DNA from: an uncultured Lachnospiraceae bacterium
GTDB lineage: Bacteria; Bacillota; Clostridia; Lachnospirales; Lachnospiraceae
DNA length: 64,000 nucleotides
Direction of reading: 5' to 3'
Assembly: GCA_947626745.1 (NCBI GenBank)
Contig: CANQTF010000013.1
Location: 1-64,000 of the forward strand
Of this stretch, positions 14,503 through 23,541 are shown one piece after another. The translations under genes and the position numbers were made by a program. The notes beneath the pieces are model-generated. The model did no database searches. It was not told the origin of the DNA and saw only the letters and a list, made by a program, of their open reading frames with translations. Within the stretch, counting starts at the first letter, position 1. Every line of letters begins with the position of its first letter.

Positions 14503-15990
14503 TTGGAAAAAAAGGAAGACCAATACGGCGGACTGTATGCGGCGTTGTCCGCATACAGCCGGAGCGGCTGTTATCCATATCATATGCCGGGGCACAAGAG
14601 AAGCGGACAGGCCGGGGATATGGCGCGTTATTATGATATCGACATCACGGAGATAGACGGGTTTGACGATCTGCATCACGCGGAGGGTATCCTGCGGGAC
14701 GCCATGCAGTTTGCCAATGAGCTGTACGGCGCGGAGGAGACGTTTTATCTGGTGAACGGGAGCACCTGCGGCATTCTCTCGTCGATCCTGGCGGTGACCG
14801 AACGCGGCGGGGAACTGCTGATCGCGCGCAACTGCCACAGGTCCGTGTACCACGCGGCGATCATGCGGGAGCTGACGCTGCGGTACTGTTATCCGCCGCT
14901 GCTTGCGGAGTACGGTATCTGCGACGGCGTTCCCGATAAAGATATCGACCGTCTGCTGGAAAAGTATCCCGGCTGTCCTGCGGTGGTCGTCACTTCGCCG
15001 ACCTACGAGGGCGTGATCTCGGATATAGGCGCGATCGCGGCTGTCGTACACGCGCATGGCAAGATCCTGATCGTGGACGAGGCGCACGGTGCGCACTTGG
15101 GACTGGACGACAGTATGCCGGACGGAGCGCTTGCACATGGCGCGGATCTTGTCATTCACAGTCTGCACAAAACGCTGCCGTCCATGACGCAGACGGCGCT
15201 TCTGCATGTGCAGGGGGAGAGGGTCGACCGCGGAAAGCTGCGGGCGTATCTGCGTATGCTGCAGACAAGCAGCCCGTCCTATGTGATGATGGCGAGCATG
15301 GACAGCTGTATGCGGTACGTGAAGGCACACGGCGCAGAGCGCTTTGCGTTTATGAGGCGGCAATATGCGCTTTTCTGTCAAAAAACGGAGGCGTGCAGAT
15401 ACATTAGGATCGGGAAAATGACAGATCTGTCACAAAAAGAACATTTTCTGACAGACTGGGACATCGCGAAGCTGGTAATTTTCGTCAGACACCCGTCTTT
15501 CGACGGACGGAAGCTGTACGATATGTTACGGCAGGAGTATCGTCTGCAGCCGGAGATGGCGGCGGGCGATCATGTGGTCGCGATCATGAGCATCATGGAC
15601 GAGGAGGAAGGCTGGCAGAGATTGGCTGACGCGCTCGTGCAGATCGATGATAGAATAGAGAGGGAAAGTCCGTGCGCCGTGCAGCCCGGTCAAACGGCGG
15701 CTTTGCAAGCGGACGGGCGTATGGAAGGCGGCACGCCGGAAACGGCCAAGCCCGTGGCGGTCATGGGCGCTGCGGACGCTTTTTTCAGCGTGTACACGGA
15801 AGTGCCGCTGGCGGAGGCAGAGGGAAGGACGACGGCGGATTTTGTCAATCTGTATCCGCCGGGTGTGCCGATCCTCGTGCCGGGGGAGATCATAGACGGC
15901 GGCGCGGTCGCACAGATCAAAGCGTATCTGCGCATGGGACTGTGCGTGCAGGGGGTGTCTGCCGACGGACGGGTGGCCGTGGTTTCCTGA
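14503..15990 (+). CDS. Orn/Lys/Arg decarboxylase-family PLP enzyme, YaaO-like
   Basis: A 495-residue pyridoxal-phosphate enzyme of the small Orn/Lys/Arg decarboxylase group (YaaO of B. subtilis, SpeA-like). The N-terminal signature is YPYHMPGHKRS; VDEAHGAH at about 191-198 holds the cofactor-pairing Asp, and the Schiff-base lysine is K223 in HSLHKTLPS. It makes polyamine precursors or an analogous amine; which amino acid it uses is not readable. Start codon is TTG at 14503 with CGGAG upstream. As in Bacillus it leads the yaaR/holB cluster. Residues about 388-410 (rich in Gln, Ala and Gly) form a linker between the large and C-terminal parts. Confidence 0.88.
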   Translation: MEKKEDQYGGLYAALSAYSRSGCYPYHMPGHKRSGQAGDMARYYDIDITEIDGFDDLHHAEGILRDAMQFANELYGAEETFYLVNGSTCGILSSILAVTERGGELLIARNCHRSVYHAAIMRELTLRYCYPPLLAEYGICDGVPDKDIDRLLEKYPGCPAVVVTSPTYEGVISDIGAIAAVVHAHGKILIVDEAHGAHLGLDDSMPDGALAHGADLVIHSLHKTLPSMTQTALLHVQGERVDRGKLRAYLRMLQTSSPSYVMMASMDSCMRYVKAHGAERFAFMRRQYALFCQKTEACRYIRIGKMTDLSQKEHFLTDWDIAKLVIFVRHPSFDGRKLYDMLRQEYRLQPEMAAGDHVVAIMSIMDEEEGWQRLADALVQIDDRIERESPCAVQPGQTAALQADGRMEGGTPETAKPVAVMGAADAFFSVYTEVPLAEAEGRTTADFVNLYPPGVPILVPGEIIDGGAVAQIKAYLRMGLCVQGVSADGRVAVVS

Positions 15991-16061
15991 ATATTGAATT
16001 TCTTCTCCAAATGTGGCATTATGATAGAAGACACTGCTGTCGATAAAAGGTATGAGACTTT

Positions 16062-16688
16062 ATGGGAAAAATCGTGTGCCTGATGGGGAAGAGTTCATCG
16101 GGAAAAGATACAATCTATAAAAAGCTGCTCGCGCAGGATCAGGTGAAGCTGCGTGCGATCGTCCCCTATACGACCAGACCTATCAGGGCGGGCGAGCGGG
16201 AAGGCGTGGAATATCACTTTACGGACGAGGCGGGCTTTCAGGAGCTGCAGAGCCGCGGCGTCGTCATAGAGAGCCGGGTATACAATACCTATCTCGGTAT
16301 GTGGCGGTACTTTACGGTGGCGGATCAGGAGGTGGATCCCGACAGGCATTCCTATCTGCTGATCGGCACGCTGGAGGCCTATATGCGGCTGCGCCGCTTC
16401 TACGGCGCGGGCAGGGTGCTGCCGGTGCTGATCGGGCTGGATGACGGTGAACGTCTGCAGCGCGCGCTGGACAGGGAGAAGGCGCAGACCGAGCCGAAGT
16501 ACGAGGAGCTGTGCAGACGTTTTCTGGCGGACGCAGAGGATTTCTCGGAGGAGAGACTGCGGAGCGCGGGCATAGACAGAATTTTTTACAATGATAAGGT
16601 AGACAGATGTCTGGAGGAGATACTGGCTTATCTCAAAACCGATCCGGACGGCCCGGCGGGAGGTGACGAAGCGTGGATATCAAAGTAA
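16062..16688 (+). CDS. divergent guanylate kinase-like P-loop protein
   Basis: A 208-residue protein with a P-loop [10 protein letters not shown] (about 8-17) and the guanylate kinase pattern [19 protein letters not shown] at about 35-53, which binds GMP. After this it departs from canonical Gmk: the usual NYYGTP is replaced by [10 protein letters not shown]. The protein sits exactly where B. subtilis has tmk (thymidylate kinase), between yaaO and yaaR. It may phosphorylate GMP or a related nucleotide, but the divergence leaves the substrate open. The 3' end overlaps yaaR by 16 bases. Confidence 0.75.
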   Translation: MGKIVCLMGKSSSGKDTIYKKLLAQDQVKLRAIVPYTTRPIRAGEREGVEYHFTDEAGFQELQSRGVVIESRVYNTYLGMWRYFTVADQEVDPDRHSYLLIGTLEAYMRLRRFYGAGRVLPVLIGLDDGERLQRALDREKAQTEPKYEELCRRFLADAEDFSEERLRSAGIDRIFYNDKVDRCLEEILAYLKTDPDGPAGGDEAWISK

Positions 16689-17113
16689 ATCAGGTGCAGC
16701 AGACGCCGCAGATCGAGCAGCCGCAGCAGCCGCAGGAGACGGACGGGACTTTTAAATTCACGCTTGTCAGCCGGATCGAAGAGCAGGATCTGCAGAATGC
16801 CCTGACGGGTATGATGGAGGAGATCACCAGACAGGGCGAGAAGCTGGCCAAGCACAGGGACATCAAGGATATGAAGCGGTATCGGGCGCTGATCAAGGAT
16901 TTCCTGAACGAGGTGGTGAACCGGTCCCATGCTTTTTCCAGAGAGAACTTTCTGGATCGGAAAGGACGGCACAGAGTCTACGGCATCATCCGTCTGGTTG
17001 ACGAGAATCTGGATCAGCTTGCGCAGGAGCTTGTTAAGGACGAGCAGGACAATCTGGCGATCCTGAATAAGATCGGAGAGATACGGGGGCTGCTTTTGGA
17101 TATCTTCACGTAA
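16673..17113 (+). CDS. yaaR: YaaR family protein (DUF327)
   Basis: A 146-residue all-helical protein matching YaaR of the Bacillus yaaO-holB cluster. It has [17 protein letters not shown] and the conserved [18 protein letters not shown] at about 70-87. Residues 7-24 are a Gln/Pro-rich disordered start. Function of the family is not established. The start is GTG at 16673, with GGGAGG 11 bases before it, inside the end of the kinase-like gene. Confidence 0.87.
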   Translation: MDIKVNQVQQTPQIEQPQQPQETDGTFKFTLVSRIEEQDLQNALTGMMEEITRQGEKLAKHRDIKDMKRYRALIKDFLNEVVNRSHAFSRENFLDRKGRHRVYGIIRLVDENLDQLAQELVKDEQDNLAILNKIGEIRGLLLDIFT

Positions 17114-17172
17114 GCCCGGCACGCCGGGAAGCGGGCAGAGGACAGTACGCATAAGAAACAGGGTGGTTATAG

Positions 17173-18162
17173 ATGGCAAAGTTTACGGATATCATAGGAC
17201 AGGAACAGATCAAGGAACATCTGCGGGGCGCGATCTCGTCCGGTAAGATCTCGCACGCATACATCATCAACGGGGAGAGGAGCTCCGGCAAGGAATTTAT
17301 CGCCCGCGTGTTCGCGATGGCTCTGCAGTGCGAGCAGGGCGGGGTCGAGCCGTGCGGGGAGTGCCATTCCTGCCGACAGGCGCTCGGCAACAACCAGCCG
17401 GATATCCGGTACGTCAGCCATGAGAAGCCGAACACGATCGGCGTGGAGGATATCAGAGAGCAGATCAACGGCGATATCGGCATGAAGCCGTACAGCAGCC
17501 CCTACAAGATCTATATCATGAACGAGGGCGAGAAGATGACGGTACAGGCGCAGAACGCGCTTCTTAAGACGCTGGAGGAGCCGCCGGCATATGCCGTGAT
17601 CCTGATCCTGACGACGCAGGTGGAGGCGCTTCTGCCTACGATCCTGAGCAGATGCGTCGTGCTCAACATGAAACCGGTCCCGGACGCGCTCGTGAAGAAA
17701 TATCTGATGGAGGAGCTGGGCGTGCCGGATTACAAGGCGAATATCTGCGTCGCATTCGCCAGAGGCAATATCGGCAAGGCGAAGCTGCTTGCGAGCAGCG
17801 AGGAGTTTGAGAAGGTGAAGGACGAGGCGGTCACGCTCGTCAAATATATCAACGATATGGAGATCAACGAGATCGTCAAGGCGATCAAGAAGATCTCGGA
17901 GTACAAATTCGACGTCAACGATTATCTGGACATTCTGTCCGCTTGGTATCGCGACGTGCTGCTCTTCAAGGCGACCAAGGACGTGAACAGCCTTATCTTC
18001 AAGGAAGAGATCCAGCAGATCATGCGGGTGTCCGACAGAAGCACTTACGAGGGCATTGAGACGATCGTGAACGCGCTGCAGCAGGCGAAGAGAAGACTGG
18101 AAGCGAACGTGAATTTTGATCTGACTATGGAGCTCCTGCTCCTGACGATCAAAGAAAATTAA
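17173..18162 (+). CDS. holB: DNA polymerase III delta' subunit
   Basis: A 329-residue AAA-type clamp-loader subunit. It has a modified Walker A NGERSSGKE (about 33-41), a four-cysteine zinc knuckle (C53, C61, C64, C67), ALLKTLEEPP and the sensor motif TILSRC. It helps load the sliding clamp on primed DNA in the replisome. Its place after yaaR and before ricT is the usual one in Bacillus and Clostridia. The ATG at 17173 has GGTGG seven bases upstream. Confidence 0.92.
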   Translation: MAKFTDIIGQEQIKEHLRGAISSGKISHAYIINGERSSGKEFIARVFAMALQCEQGGVEPCGECHSCRQALGNNQPDIRYVSHEKPNTIGVEDIREQINGDIGMKPYSSPYKIYIMNEGEKMTVQAQNALLKTLEEPPAYAVILILTTQVEALLPTILSRCVVLNMKPVPDALVKKYLMEELGVPDYKANICVAFARGNIGKAKLLASSEEFEKVKDEAVTLVKYINDMEINEIVKAIKKISEYKFDVNDYLDILSAWYRDVLLFKATKDVNSLIFKEEIQQIMRVSDRSTYEGIETIVNALQQAKRRLEANVNFDLTMELLLLTIKEN

Positions 18163-18202
18163 GAAGAACGGTAAGACAGGAAATGCGGAGGTTGATAGAT
18201 CT

Positions 18203-19117
18203 ATGACACGAGTGATAGGAGTGCGGTTTCGCACTGCCGGTAAGGTATACTATTTTGATCCGGGCAAACTGGATATCAAGAAGAACGATCATGTGATCGT
18301 GGAGACGGCGCGCGGCATCGAGTACGGCACGGTGGTGTGCGATCCGAAGGAAGAGGAAGACGACAAGGTGGTGCAGCCCCTTAAGGCGGTCCTGCGGGTG
18401 GCGACACCGAAGGACGACGAGCAGGAAGCGTCAAACAGAGAGCGGGAAAAAGAGGCGTTCAAGATCTGTCTCGAGAAGATACACAAGCACGGTCTGCAGA
18501 TGAAGCTGATCGACGCGGAGTACACGTTCGACAACAACAAGGTGCTCTTCTACTTTACAGCGGACGGCCGTATCGACTTCCGTGAACTGGTCAAGGACCT
18601 CGCGTCCGTCTTCAAGACAAGGATCGAGCTGCGGCAGATCGGCGTCAGAGATGAGACGAAGATCTTGGGCGGCATCGGCATATGCGGCAGACCGCTGTGC
18701 TGCCACTCCTATCTGTCCGAGTTCGCGCCGGTGTCTATTAAAATGGCGAAGGAGCAGAACCTTTCCTTGAATCCGACCAAGATATCCGGCGTCTGCGGCA
18801 GACTCATGTGCTGCCTGAAGAACGAGGAGGAGACTTACGAGGAGCTGAACAGGAGACTGCCTAACGTAGGGGATTTCGTGACCACCGAGGACGGGCTGAA
18901 GGGTGAGGTACACAGCGTCAATGTGCTGCGCCAGACGGTGAAGGTCATTGTAGACGTAGACGACGAGAAGGAGATCCAAGAGTACAGGGCGGATCAGCTC
19001 CGCTTTAAGAAAAGGCACGGCAAGAACCGCAAGGTGGACGTGAGCGAGGACGATCTGAAAGAATTGGAGAAAATGGAAAAACAGGACGCGGGCAAGTCCA
19101 AGCTGGACGAGAACTGA
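18203..19117 (+). CDS. ricT: RicT (YaaT), PSP1-domain protein
   Basis: A 304-residue PSP1 protein. The conserved cysteine-rich pair GGIGICGRPLCC (about 154-165) and GVCGRLMCC (about 193-201) binds an iron-sulfur cluster in B. subtilis RicT. There RicT works with RicA and RicF to adjust RNase Y activity and the Spo0A phosphorelay. The C-terminal 60 residues are charged and probably flexible. GGAGG precedes the start. The stop codon shares one base with the next start (TGATG), so translation is coupled. Confidence 0.92.
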   Translation: MTRVIGVRFRTAGKVYYFDPGKLDIKKNDHVIVETARGIEYGTVVCDPKEEEDDKVVQPLKAVLRVATPKDDEQEASNREREKEAFKICLEKIHKHGLQMKLIDAEYTFDNNKVLFYFTADGRIDFRELVKDLASVFKTRIELRQIGVRDETKILGGIGICGRPLCCHSYLSEFAPVSIKMAKEQNLSLNPTKISGVCGRLMCCLKNEEETYEELNRRLPNVGDFVTTEDGLKGEVHSVNVLRQTVKVIVDVDDEKEIQEYRADQLRFKKRHGKNRKVDVSEDDLKELEKMEKQDAGKSKLDEN

Positions 19118-19866
19118 TGGACAGGCATACGGATATTCCTTTAAAAGAAAACGAGCGGATCGACGATCTGGAGCGCAACGGCTACCGCATCATTCAAGAT
19201 GCCAAGCGCTTCTGCTTTGGCATGGACGCCGTGCTTCTGTCCGGGTTTGCCCGGGTGAAGGAGGGCGCGCGGGTGCTCGATCTGGGAACAGGCACGGGGA
19301 TCATTCCCATTCTGTTGGAGGCCAAGACGGACGCCGCGCACCTGACCGGGCTGGAGATCCAAGCGGACAGCGCGGATATGGCGAGGCGGAGCGTACGGCT
19401 GAACGGCCTCGAACAGAAGATCGATATAGTGACGGGAGATATTAAAGAGGCAGGGAGTCTGTTTGACGCTGCTTCTTTTGACGTTATCACCAGCAATCCT
19501 CCCTATATGACGGGGAACCACGGGCTGAAAAACCCGAACGACGCCAAGGCGATCGCCAGACATGAGATCCTCTGTTCGCTGGAGGATGTCGTGGCGCAGA
19601 CGGCGAAGCTCTTAAAGCCGGGCGGGAATTTTTTTATGGTACACAGGCCGTTCCGTCTGGCGGAGATCATGGTGCTGCTCCACGACTACAGGCTGGAGCC
19701 GAAGCGGATGCAGCTGGTCTACCCCTATGCCGACAGAGAGCCGAATATGGTGCTGATCGAGGCCAACAGGGGCGGGCGGCCGCGCATGACGGTGGAGAAG
19801 CCGCTGATCGTGTTCAGGGAGCAGGGCGTCTATATGCCGGAGATCACGGAGCTGTACGGCTATTGA
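19117..19866 (+). CDS. trmN6: tRNA1(Val) adenine-N6 methyltransferase, TrmN6/YabB-like
   Basis: A 249-residue SAM-dependent methyltransferase with motif I LDLGTGTGIIP (about 54-64) and the catalytic SNPPYM at about 126-131. NPPY is typical of enzymes that methylate an exocyclic amino group. Gene order after ricT matches yabB of B. subtilis, whose product modifies A37 of tRNA-Val. The intervening yabA of Bacillus and the yazA gene are absent here. Confidence 0.85.
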   Translation: MDRHTDIPLKENERIDDLERNGYRIIQDAKRFCFGMDAVLLSGFARVKEGARVLDLGTGTGIIPILLEAKTDAAHLTGLEIQADSADMARRSVRLNGLEQKIDIVTGDIKEAGSLFDAASFDVITSNPPYMTGNHGLKNPNDAKAIARHEILCSLEDVVAQTAKLLKPGGNFFMVHRPFRLAEIMVLLHDYRLEPKRMQLVYPYADREPNMVLIEANRGGRPRMTVEKPLIVFREQGVYMPEITELYGY

Positions 19867-19910
19867 GACGGCGGCTCATGTGCCGCGCGGCGCAGACGAA
19901 AGAGAACGAT

Positions 19911-21236
19911 ATGGAAGAACGTAAGATGATGCAAAGATCCATATGCTTGACAATGGCGCTCCTGCTGGCAGGAGGCTTATGCTTCGGCTGCGGAGACGCT
20001 GCGGAGACAGCGGCGGAGGCGGCGCCGCCCGAAACGGTCAGCGTGTCTGCGGACTCGGCGGACACGGCTGCGGTCTCCGGCAACAGCGCGCAGGACAGCG
20101 CTTCCGTCTCGGAAGAGCGTACGGCAGAAGAGTCCGTCTCGGAAAACGATGCGGAAACGGAGACGGTTTCCGACAATTCGGTATCGGACACGCGCCCCGA
20201 GCCGGTCAAGGTCAAAGGGATCTATGTGAGCGGCCCGACAGCGGGCACGGCGAAAATGGACGACCTGATCGATCTGGTGGACCGGACGGAGCTCAACGCC
20301 TTGGTCATCGACATCAAGAACGATGAGGGCAGAGTGACCTACAAGATGCAGTCCGAGCTGGTGACGGAGGTCGGGTCGGGTATCCGTTACATTCCGGATA
20401 TCGACGCGCTCGTCTCCAAGTGCAGGGAGAAGGACATTTATCTGATCGCAAGGATCGTGGCATTCCGCGATCCCTATCTGGCGGAGCAAAAGCCGGAGTG
20501 GGCCGTACGCACGAAGGACGGGGAGATCTTTCGGGACAAGAACGGTCTGGCATGGGTGAATCCGTACTGCCGCGAAGTGTGGGAGTATCTCGCGGAGATC
20601 GCCTCACAGGCAGGAGAGGCGGGCTTTGACGAGGTGCAGTTCGACTACATCCGCTTCTCCACCGACGTCGAGGAGAGCAGTGTGGATTACGGGCCGGAGG
20701 CGGAGAATGCGGGCCGGACAGAGATCATCACGGAATTTGCCCGGTATATGTATGAAAAACTGGCGCCGCAGGGGCTGTACGTGGCGGCCGACGTGTTCGG
20801 CACGGTGATCGACAACGAGACGGATCAGGAGATCGTGGGGCAGGATTATGTGCAGCTGGCGCAGTACCTTGATTATATCTGCCCGATGGTGTATCCGTCC
20901 CACTACTATGCCGGCTCATACGGGATCGCAGTGCCCGATGCAGACCCTTACGGCACGGTCCATGCGGCGGCTTCGTCGTCCGTAGAGCAGCTGCAGACTT
21001 TGCCGGAGGCGGACCGCGCCCATGTGCGGCTGTGGCTGCAGGGCTTCACCGCGGGCTGGGTGCCGGGGCATATCGGTTACGGGCCGGAGCAGATACGGGC
21101 GCAGATCAAAGGGGCACACGATGCGGGGTACGATGAGTGGATCCTGTGGAACGCGTCGGTCAGCTATCAGCCGGAGGCTTTTCTGACAGACGAGGAGGCC
21201 GCAGAGGAAGCGCTTCGGTGGGACGCGGAGCAGTAA
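19911..21236 (+). CDS. exported putative glycoside hydrolase (DUF4015)
   Basis: A 441-residue exported protein. Residues 1-22 form a signal sequence ending near GLCFGC, an imperfect lipobox. A Ser/Glu/Val-rich linker of about 70 residues follows, then a TIM-barrel-like domain of the DUF4015 putative glycoside hydrolase group: VKGIYVSGPTAG, ALVIDIKNDEG, GFDEVQFDYIRF and YICPMVYPSHY are typical. It could act on cell-wall or polysaccharide glycans outside the membrane; no activity can be assigned. The ATG at 19911 is chosen for the GAAAGAGA seven bases before it; the frame is open back into trmN6. It interrupts the trmN6-rsmI order. Confidence 0.8.
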   Translation: MEERKMMQRSICLTMALLLAGGLCFGCGDAAETAAEAAPPETVSVSADSADTAAVSGNSAQDSASVSEERTAEESVSENDAETETVSDNSVSDTRPEPVKVKGIYVSGPTAGTAKMDDLIDLVDRTELNALVIDIKNDEGRVTYKMQSELVTEVGSGIRYIPDIDALVSKCREKDIYLIARIVAFRDPYLAEQKPEWAVRTKDGEIFRDKNGLAWVNPYCREVWEYLAEIASQAGEAGFDEVQFDYIRFSTDVEESSVDYGPEAENAGRTEIITEFARYMYEKLAPQGLYVAADVFGTVIDNETDQEIVGQDYVQLAQYLDYICPMVYPSHYYAGSYGIAVPDADPYGTVHAAASSSVEQLQTLPEADRAHVRLWLQGFTAGWVPGHIGYGPEQIRAQIKGAHDAGYDEWILWNASVSYQPEAFLTDEEAAEEALRWDAEQ

Positions 21237-21260
21237 CCGAGAGAACAGGGAGAGACGATT

Positions 21261-22103
21261 ATGCCGGGAATGTTATATTTGTGCGCGACGCCCATCGGCA
21301 ATCTGGGAGACATGACGCCGCGCGCGGTGGAGACGCTTCGGGATGTGGATATGATCGCGGCGGAGGACACGCGCAACAGCATCAAGCTGCTGAACCATTT
21401 TGATATCAGGACGTCTATGACGAGTTACCATGAGTATAATAAAATAGAGAAAGCGGACTATCTTGTGGAGCAGATGCTTCAGGGCAAAAATGTGGCGCTG
21501 ATCACGGATGCCGGAACGCCCGCGATCTCCGATCCGGGGGAAGTTTTGGTCGCAAAATGTCAGGAGGCGGGGATTCCCGTGACCTCTCTTCCGGGCGCGT
21601 CGGCGTGCATTACGGCGCTTACGCTGTCGGGGCTTTCCACCAGACGCTTTTGTTTCGAGGGTTTTCTGCCCGCCGACAAAAAAGAGAAGGCGGAGGTGCT
21701 GTCAGAACTGAAAGAGGAGTCACGCACGATCATTCTCTATGAAGCGCCGCATCATCTGGTGCGGACGCTGAAAGAATTGTATGAAGTGCTGGGCGACCGC
21801 AGGATCACCCTTTGCAGGGAATTGACAAAGAAGTTTGAGACGGTCCTCCCGACGACGATCGAAGCTGCGCTGGCCCTGTATGAGACGGAAGAACCCCGCG
21901 GGGAGTATGTGCTCGTTATGGAAGGCAAGAGCCTTGCGCAGAAGAGAGAGGAGCAGCAGACCGCATGGCAGAGCATGAGCATTGAGGAGCATCTGGCATA
22001 TTATACAGGGGAAGGGCTGGACGAAAAAACCGCCATGAAACAGGTGGCGAAAGACCGAGGTGTGCCAAAAAGAGAGATTTATCAATATTTATTAGCAAAG
22101 TGA
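21261..22103 (+). CDS. rsmI: 16S rRNA (cytidine-1402-2'-O) methyltransferase
   Basis: A 280-residue tetrapyrrole-methylase-fold enzyme with the RsmI signatures LYLCATPIGNLGDMTPRA (about 5-22), AAEDTRNS, ITDAGTPAISDPG and PGASACITAL. It methylates the ribose of C1402 in 16S rRNA, supporting accurate decoding. It closes the holB-type housekeeping cluster, as in Bacillus. GGGAGAG precedes the ATG. Confidence 0.93.
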   Translation: MPGMLYLCATPIGNLGDMTPRAVETLRDVDMIAAEDTRNSIKLLNHFDIRTSMTSYHEYNKIEKADYLVEQMLQGKNVALITDAGTPAISDPGEVLVAKCQEAGIPVTSLPGASACITALTLSGLSTRRFCFEGFLPADKKEKAEVLSELKEESRTIILYEAPHHLVRTLKELYEVLGDRRITLCRELTKKFETVLPTTIEAALALYETEEPRGEYVLVMEGKSLAQKREEQQTAWQSMSIEEHLAYYTGEGLDEKTAMKQVAKDRGVPKREIYQYLLAK

Positions 22104-22104
22104 A

Positions 22105-22132
22105 TTGACAAAACAGAGAAAACACGTAAAAT
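22105..22132 (+). promoter_or_regulatory. upstream promoter of acpP
   Basis: TTGACA at 22105-22110 and TAAAAT at 22127-22132 are 16 bases apart. This is the first of two tandem promoters before acpP and does not overlap the operator. Confidence 0.5.
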
Positions 22133-22137
22133 TATGA

Positions 22138-22166
22138 TTGACAAATATAGGGGCAGATAATATACT
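22138..22166 (+). promoter_or_regulatory. main promoter of the fatty acid operon
   Basis: TTGACA at 22138-22143 and TATACT at 22161-22166 with exactly 17 bases between them. Transcription should start near 22173, inside the FabT-type operator. Confidence 0.8.
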
Positions 22167-22180
22167 TTGAATATCAAACT
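22164..22180. promoter_or_regulatory. FabT-type operator at acpP
   Basis: The palindrome ACTTTGAATATCAAACT has a perfect TTTGA-N3-TCAAA core, the pattern of the streptococcal FabT box. It overlaps the end of the -10 and the transcription start, so a bound repressor would block the polymerase. Two further copies lie at 23470-23490 and 31258-31270. Confidence 0.8.
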
Positions 22181-22212
22181 ATTTTATCTGCGGGGAAAAA
22201 GGAGATTAAAAG

Positions 22213-22446
22213 ATGTTAGAAAGAGTTATCGAGATTATTCAGGAGCAGTTGAACTTAGACGGAGTAGAGATCACGGAAGATTCTTCTTTCAAGGACGATC
22301 TGGGCGCGGACTCCTTAGATCTGTTTGAACTTGTTATGGCGTTTGAGGAAGAGTACGGCATCGAGATCCCTTCCGAGGACTTGGAGCAGATCACGACGGT
22401 GGGTGCTGTTGTGGAATATATGAAGAACAAAGGTGTAGAGGCGTAA
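22213..22446 (+). CDS. acpP: acyl carrier protein
   Basis: A 77-residue acidic protein with the phosphopantetheine attachment serine S34 in [11 protein letters not shown]. It carries the growing acyl chain between the enzymes encoded downstream. It is the first gene of the fab cluster, directly controlled by the tandem promoters and operator upstream. AAGGAG seven bases before the ATG. Length is standard. Confidence 0.95.
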   Translation: MLERVIEIIQEQLNLDGVEITEDSSFKDDLGADSLDLFELVMAFEEEYGIEIPSEDLEQITTVGAVVEYMKNKGVEA

Positions 22447-22484
22447 GCCGTACACAGAGTTACTTGTTCGGATAGAGGTAAGGA

Positions 22485-23405
22485 ATGAAGACAAGGATCA
22501 CAGAACTTCTGGGTATCGAGTATCCGATCATTCAGGGCGGCATGGCATGGGTGGCCGAGTATCATCTCGCGGCAGCCGTCTCCGAGGCGGGCGGCCTGGG
22601 GATCATCGGCGCGGGCGGCGCGCCGGCGTCTTTTGTCAGGGAACAGATCCGGAAGACGAAGGAGCTCACGAAGAAGCCTTTCGGCGTCAATCTTATGTTG
22701 ATGAACCCGGAGGCCGACGAGATCGCCAAGGTGATTGCCGAGGAAGGCGTCTTGGTGGTGACGACCGGAGCGGGCAATCCGGGCAAATATCTGGCCCAGT
22801 GGAAGGAAGCGGGCATCAAGACCGCGCCTGTTGTGGCGAGCGTGGCGCTTGCCAAGATGATGGAGCGCGCCGGCGTAGATGCGGTGATCGCCGAGGGCAT
22901 GGAGTCCGGCGGACATATCGGCCAGACGACTACGATGACGCTTGTTCCGCAGGTGGCGGACGCCGTGAAGCTTCCCGTTATCGCGGCGGGCGGTATCGCG
23001 GACGGCAGAGGATTTGCGGCGGCGGTCATGCTGGGTGCGGAAGCGGTGCAGATGGGTACGAGATTCGTGGTCGCGAAGGAATCCGTTGTGCATGAGAATT
23101 ATAAGAAAAAGATTCTCGCCGCCAAGGATATCGATTCGGAAGTGACGGGACTCTCGCATGGACATCCGGTCCGCCAGATACGCAACAGCATGACGCGGGA
23201 ATACCTGAAGTTAGAGAAGGACGGCGCGTCTTTTGAAGAATTGGAGCATCTGACGCTCGGTGCGCTGCGCAAGGCGGTCGTGGAAGGCGATACCGTAAAC
23301 GGCACACTGATGGCGGGCCAGATCGCGGGTATGATCAAAGAGGAGAAAAGCTGCGCGGAGATCATTCAGGAGATCATGCGGGACGCGCAGAACCTGTTGA
23401 AGTGA
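22485..23405 (+). CDS. fabK: enoyl-ACP reductase II
   Basis: A 306-residue FMN-dependent TIM-barrel protein of the FabK group. It has IIQGGMAWV near the start, MESGGHIGQTTT (about 139-150) and PVIAAGGIADGRG (about 168-180). It reduces enoyl-ACP in the last step of each elongation round and replaces FabI in many Firmicutes. It lies between acpP and fabD as in streptococci and Clostridia. A terminator follows its stop at 23432-23460. Confidence 0.92.
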   Translation: MKTRITELLGIEYPIIQGGMAWVAEYHLAAAVSEAGGLGIIGAGGAPASFVREQIRKTKELTKKPFGVNLMLMNPEADEIAKVIAEEGVLVVTTGAGNPGKYLAQWKEAGIKTAPVVASVALAKMMERAGVDAVIAEGMESGGHIGQTTTMTLVPQVADAVKLPVIAAGGIADGRGFAAAVMLGAEAVQMGTRFVVAKESVVHENYKKKILAAKDIDSEVTGLSHGHPVRQIRNSMTREYLKLEKDGASFEELEHLTLGALRKAVVEGDTVNGTLMAGQIAGMIKEEKSCAEIIQEIMRDAQNLLK

Positions 23406-23431
23406 CGGCGTATGCGGCACAGGGAATGTAG

Positions 23432-23460
23432 AGCGCAAGCTCAGCGGCTTGCGCTTTTCT
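23432..23460 (+). terminator. terminator between fabK and fabD
   Basis: AGCGCAAGC at 23432-23440 pairs perfectly with GCTTGCGCT at 23447-23455, followed by TTTTCT. It separates acpP-fabK from the rest of the fab genes, and an operator palindrome follows ten bases later. Confidence 0.8.
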
Positions 23461-23469
23461 AACAGACAA

Positions 23470-23490
23470 ATACTTTGAAATTCAAAGTAT
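23470..23490. promoter_or_regulatory. FabT-type operator before fabD
   Basis: A perfect 21-bp palindrome centred on A23480 with arms ATACTTTGAA and TTCAAAGTAT, containing TTTGA-N3-TCAAA. It lies 52 bases upstream of the fabD ATG. No strong promoter is obvious beside it: AATACT at 23469-23474 could be a -10 but lacks a -35. It may control a weak internal promoter or act as a roadblock. Confidence 0.8.
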
Positions 23491-23541
23491 TGACGAGAAA
23501 CGGAAACGCACGGCGAAGGGCGTCGGAAAGGAAGGTATGGT

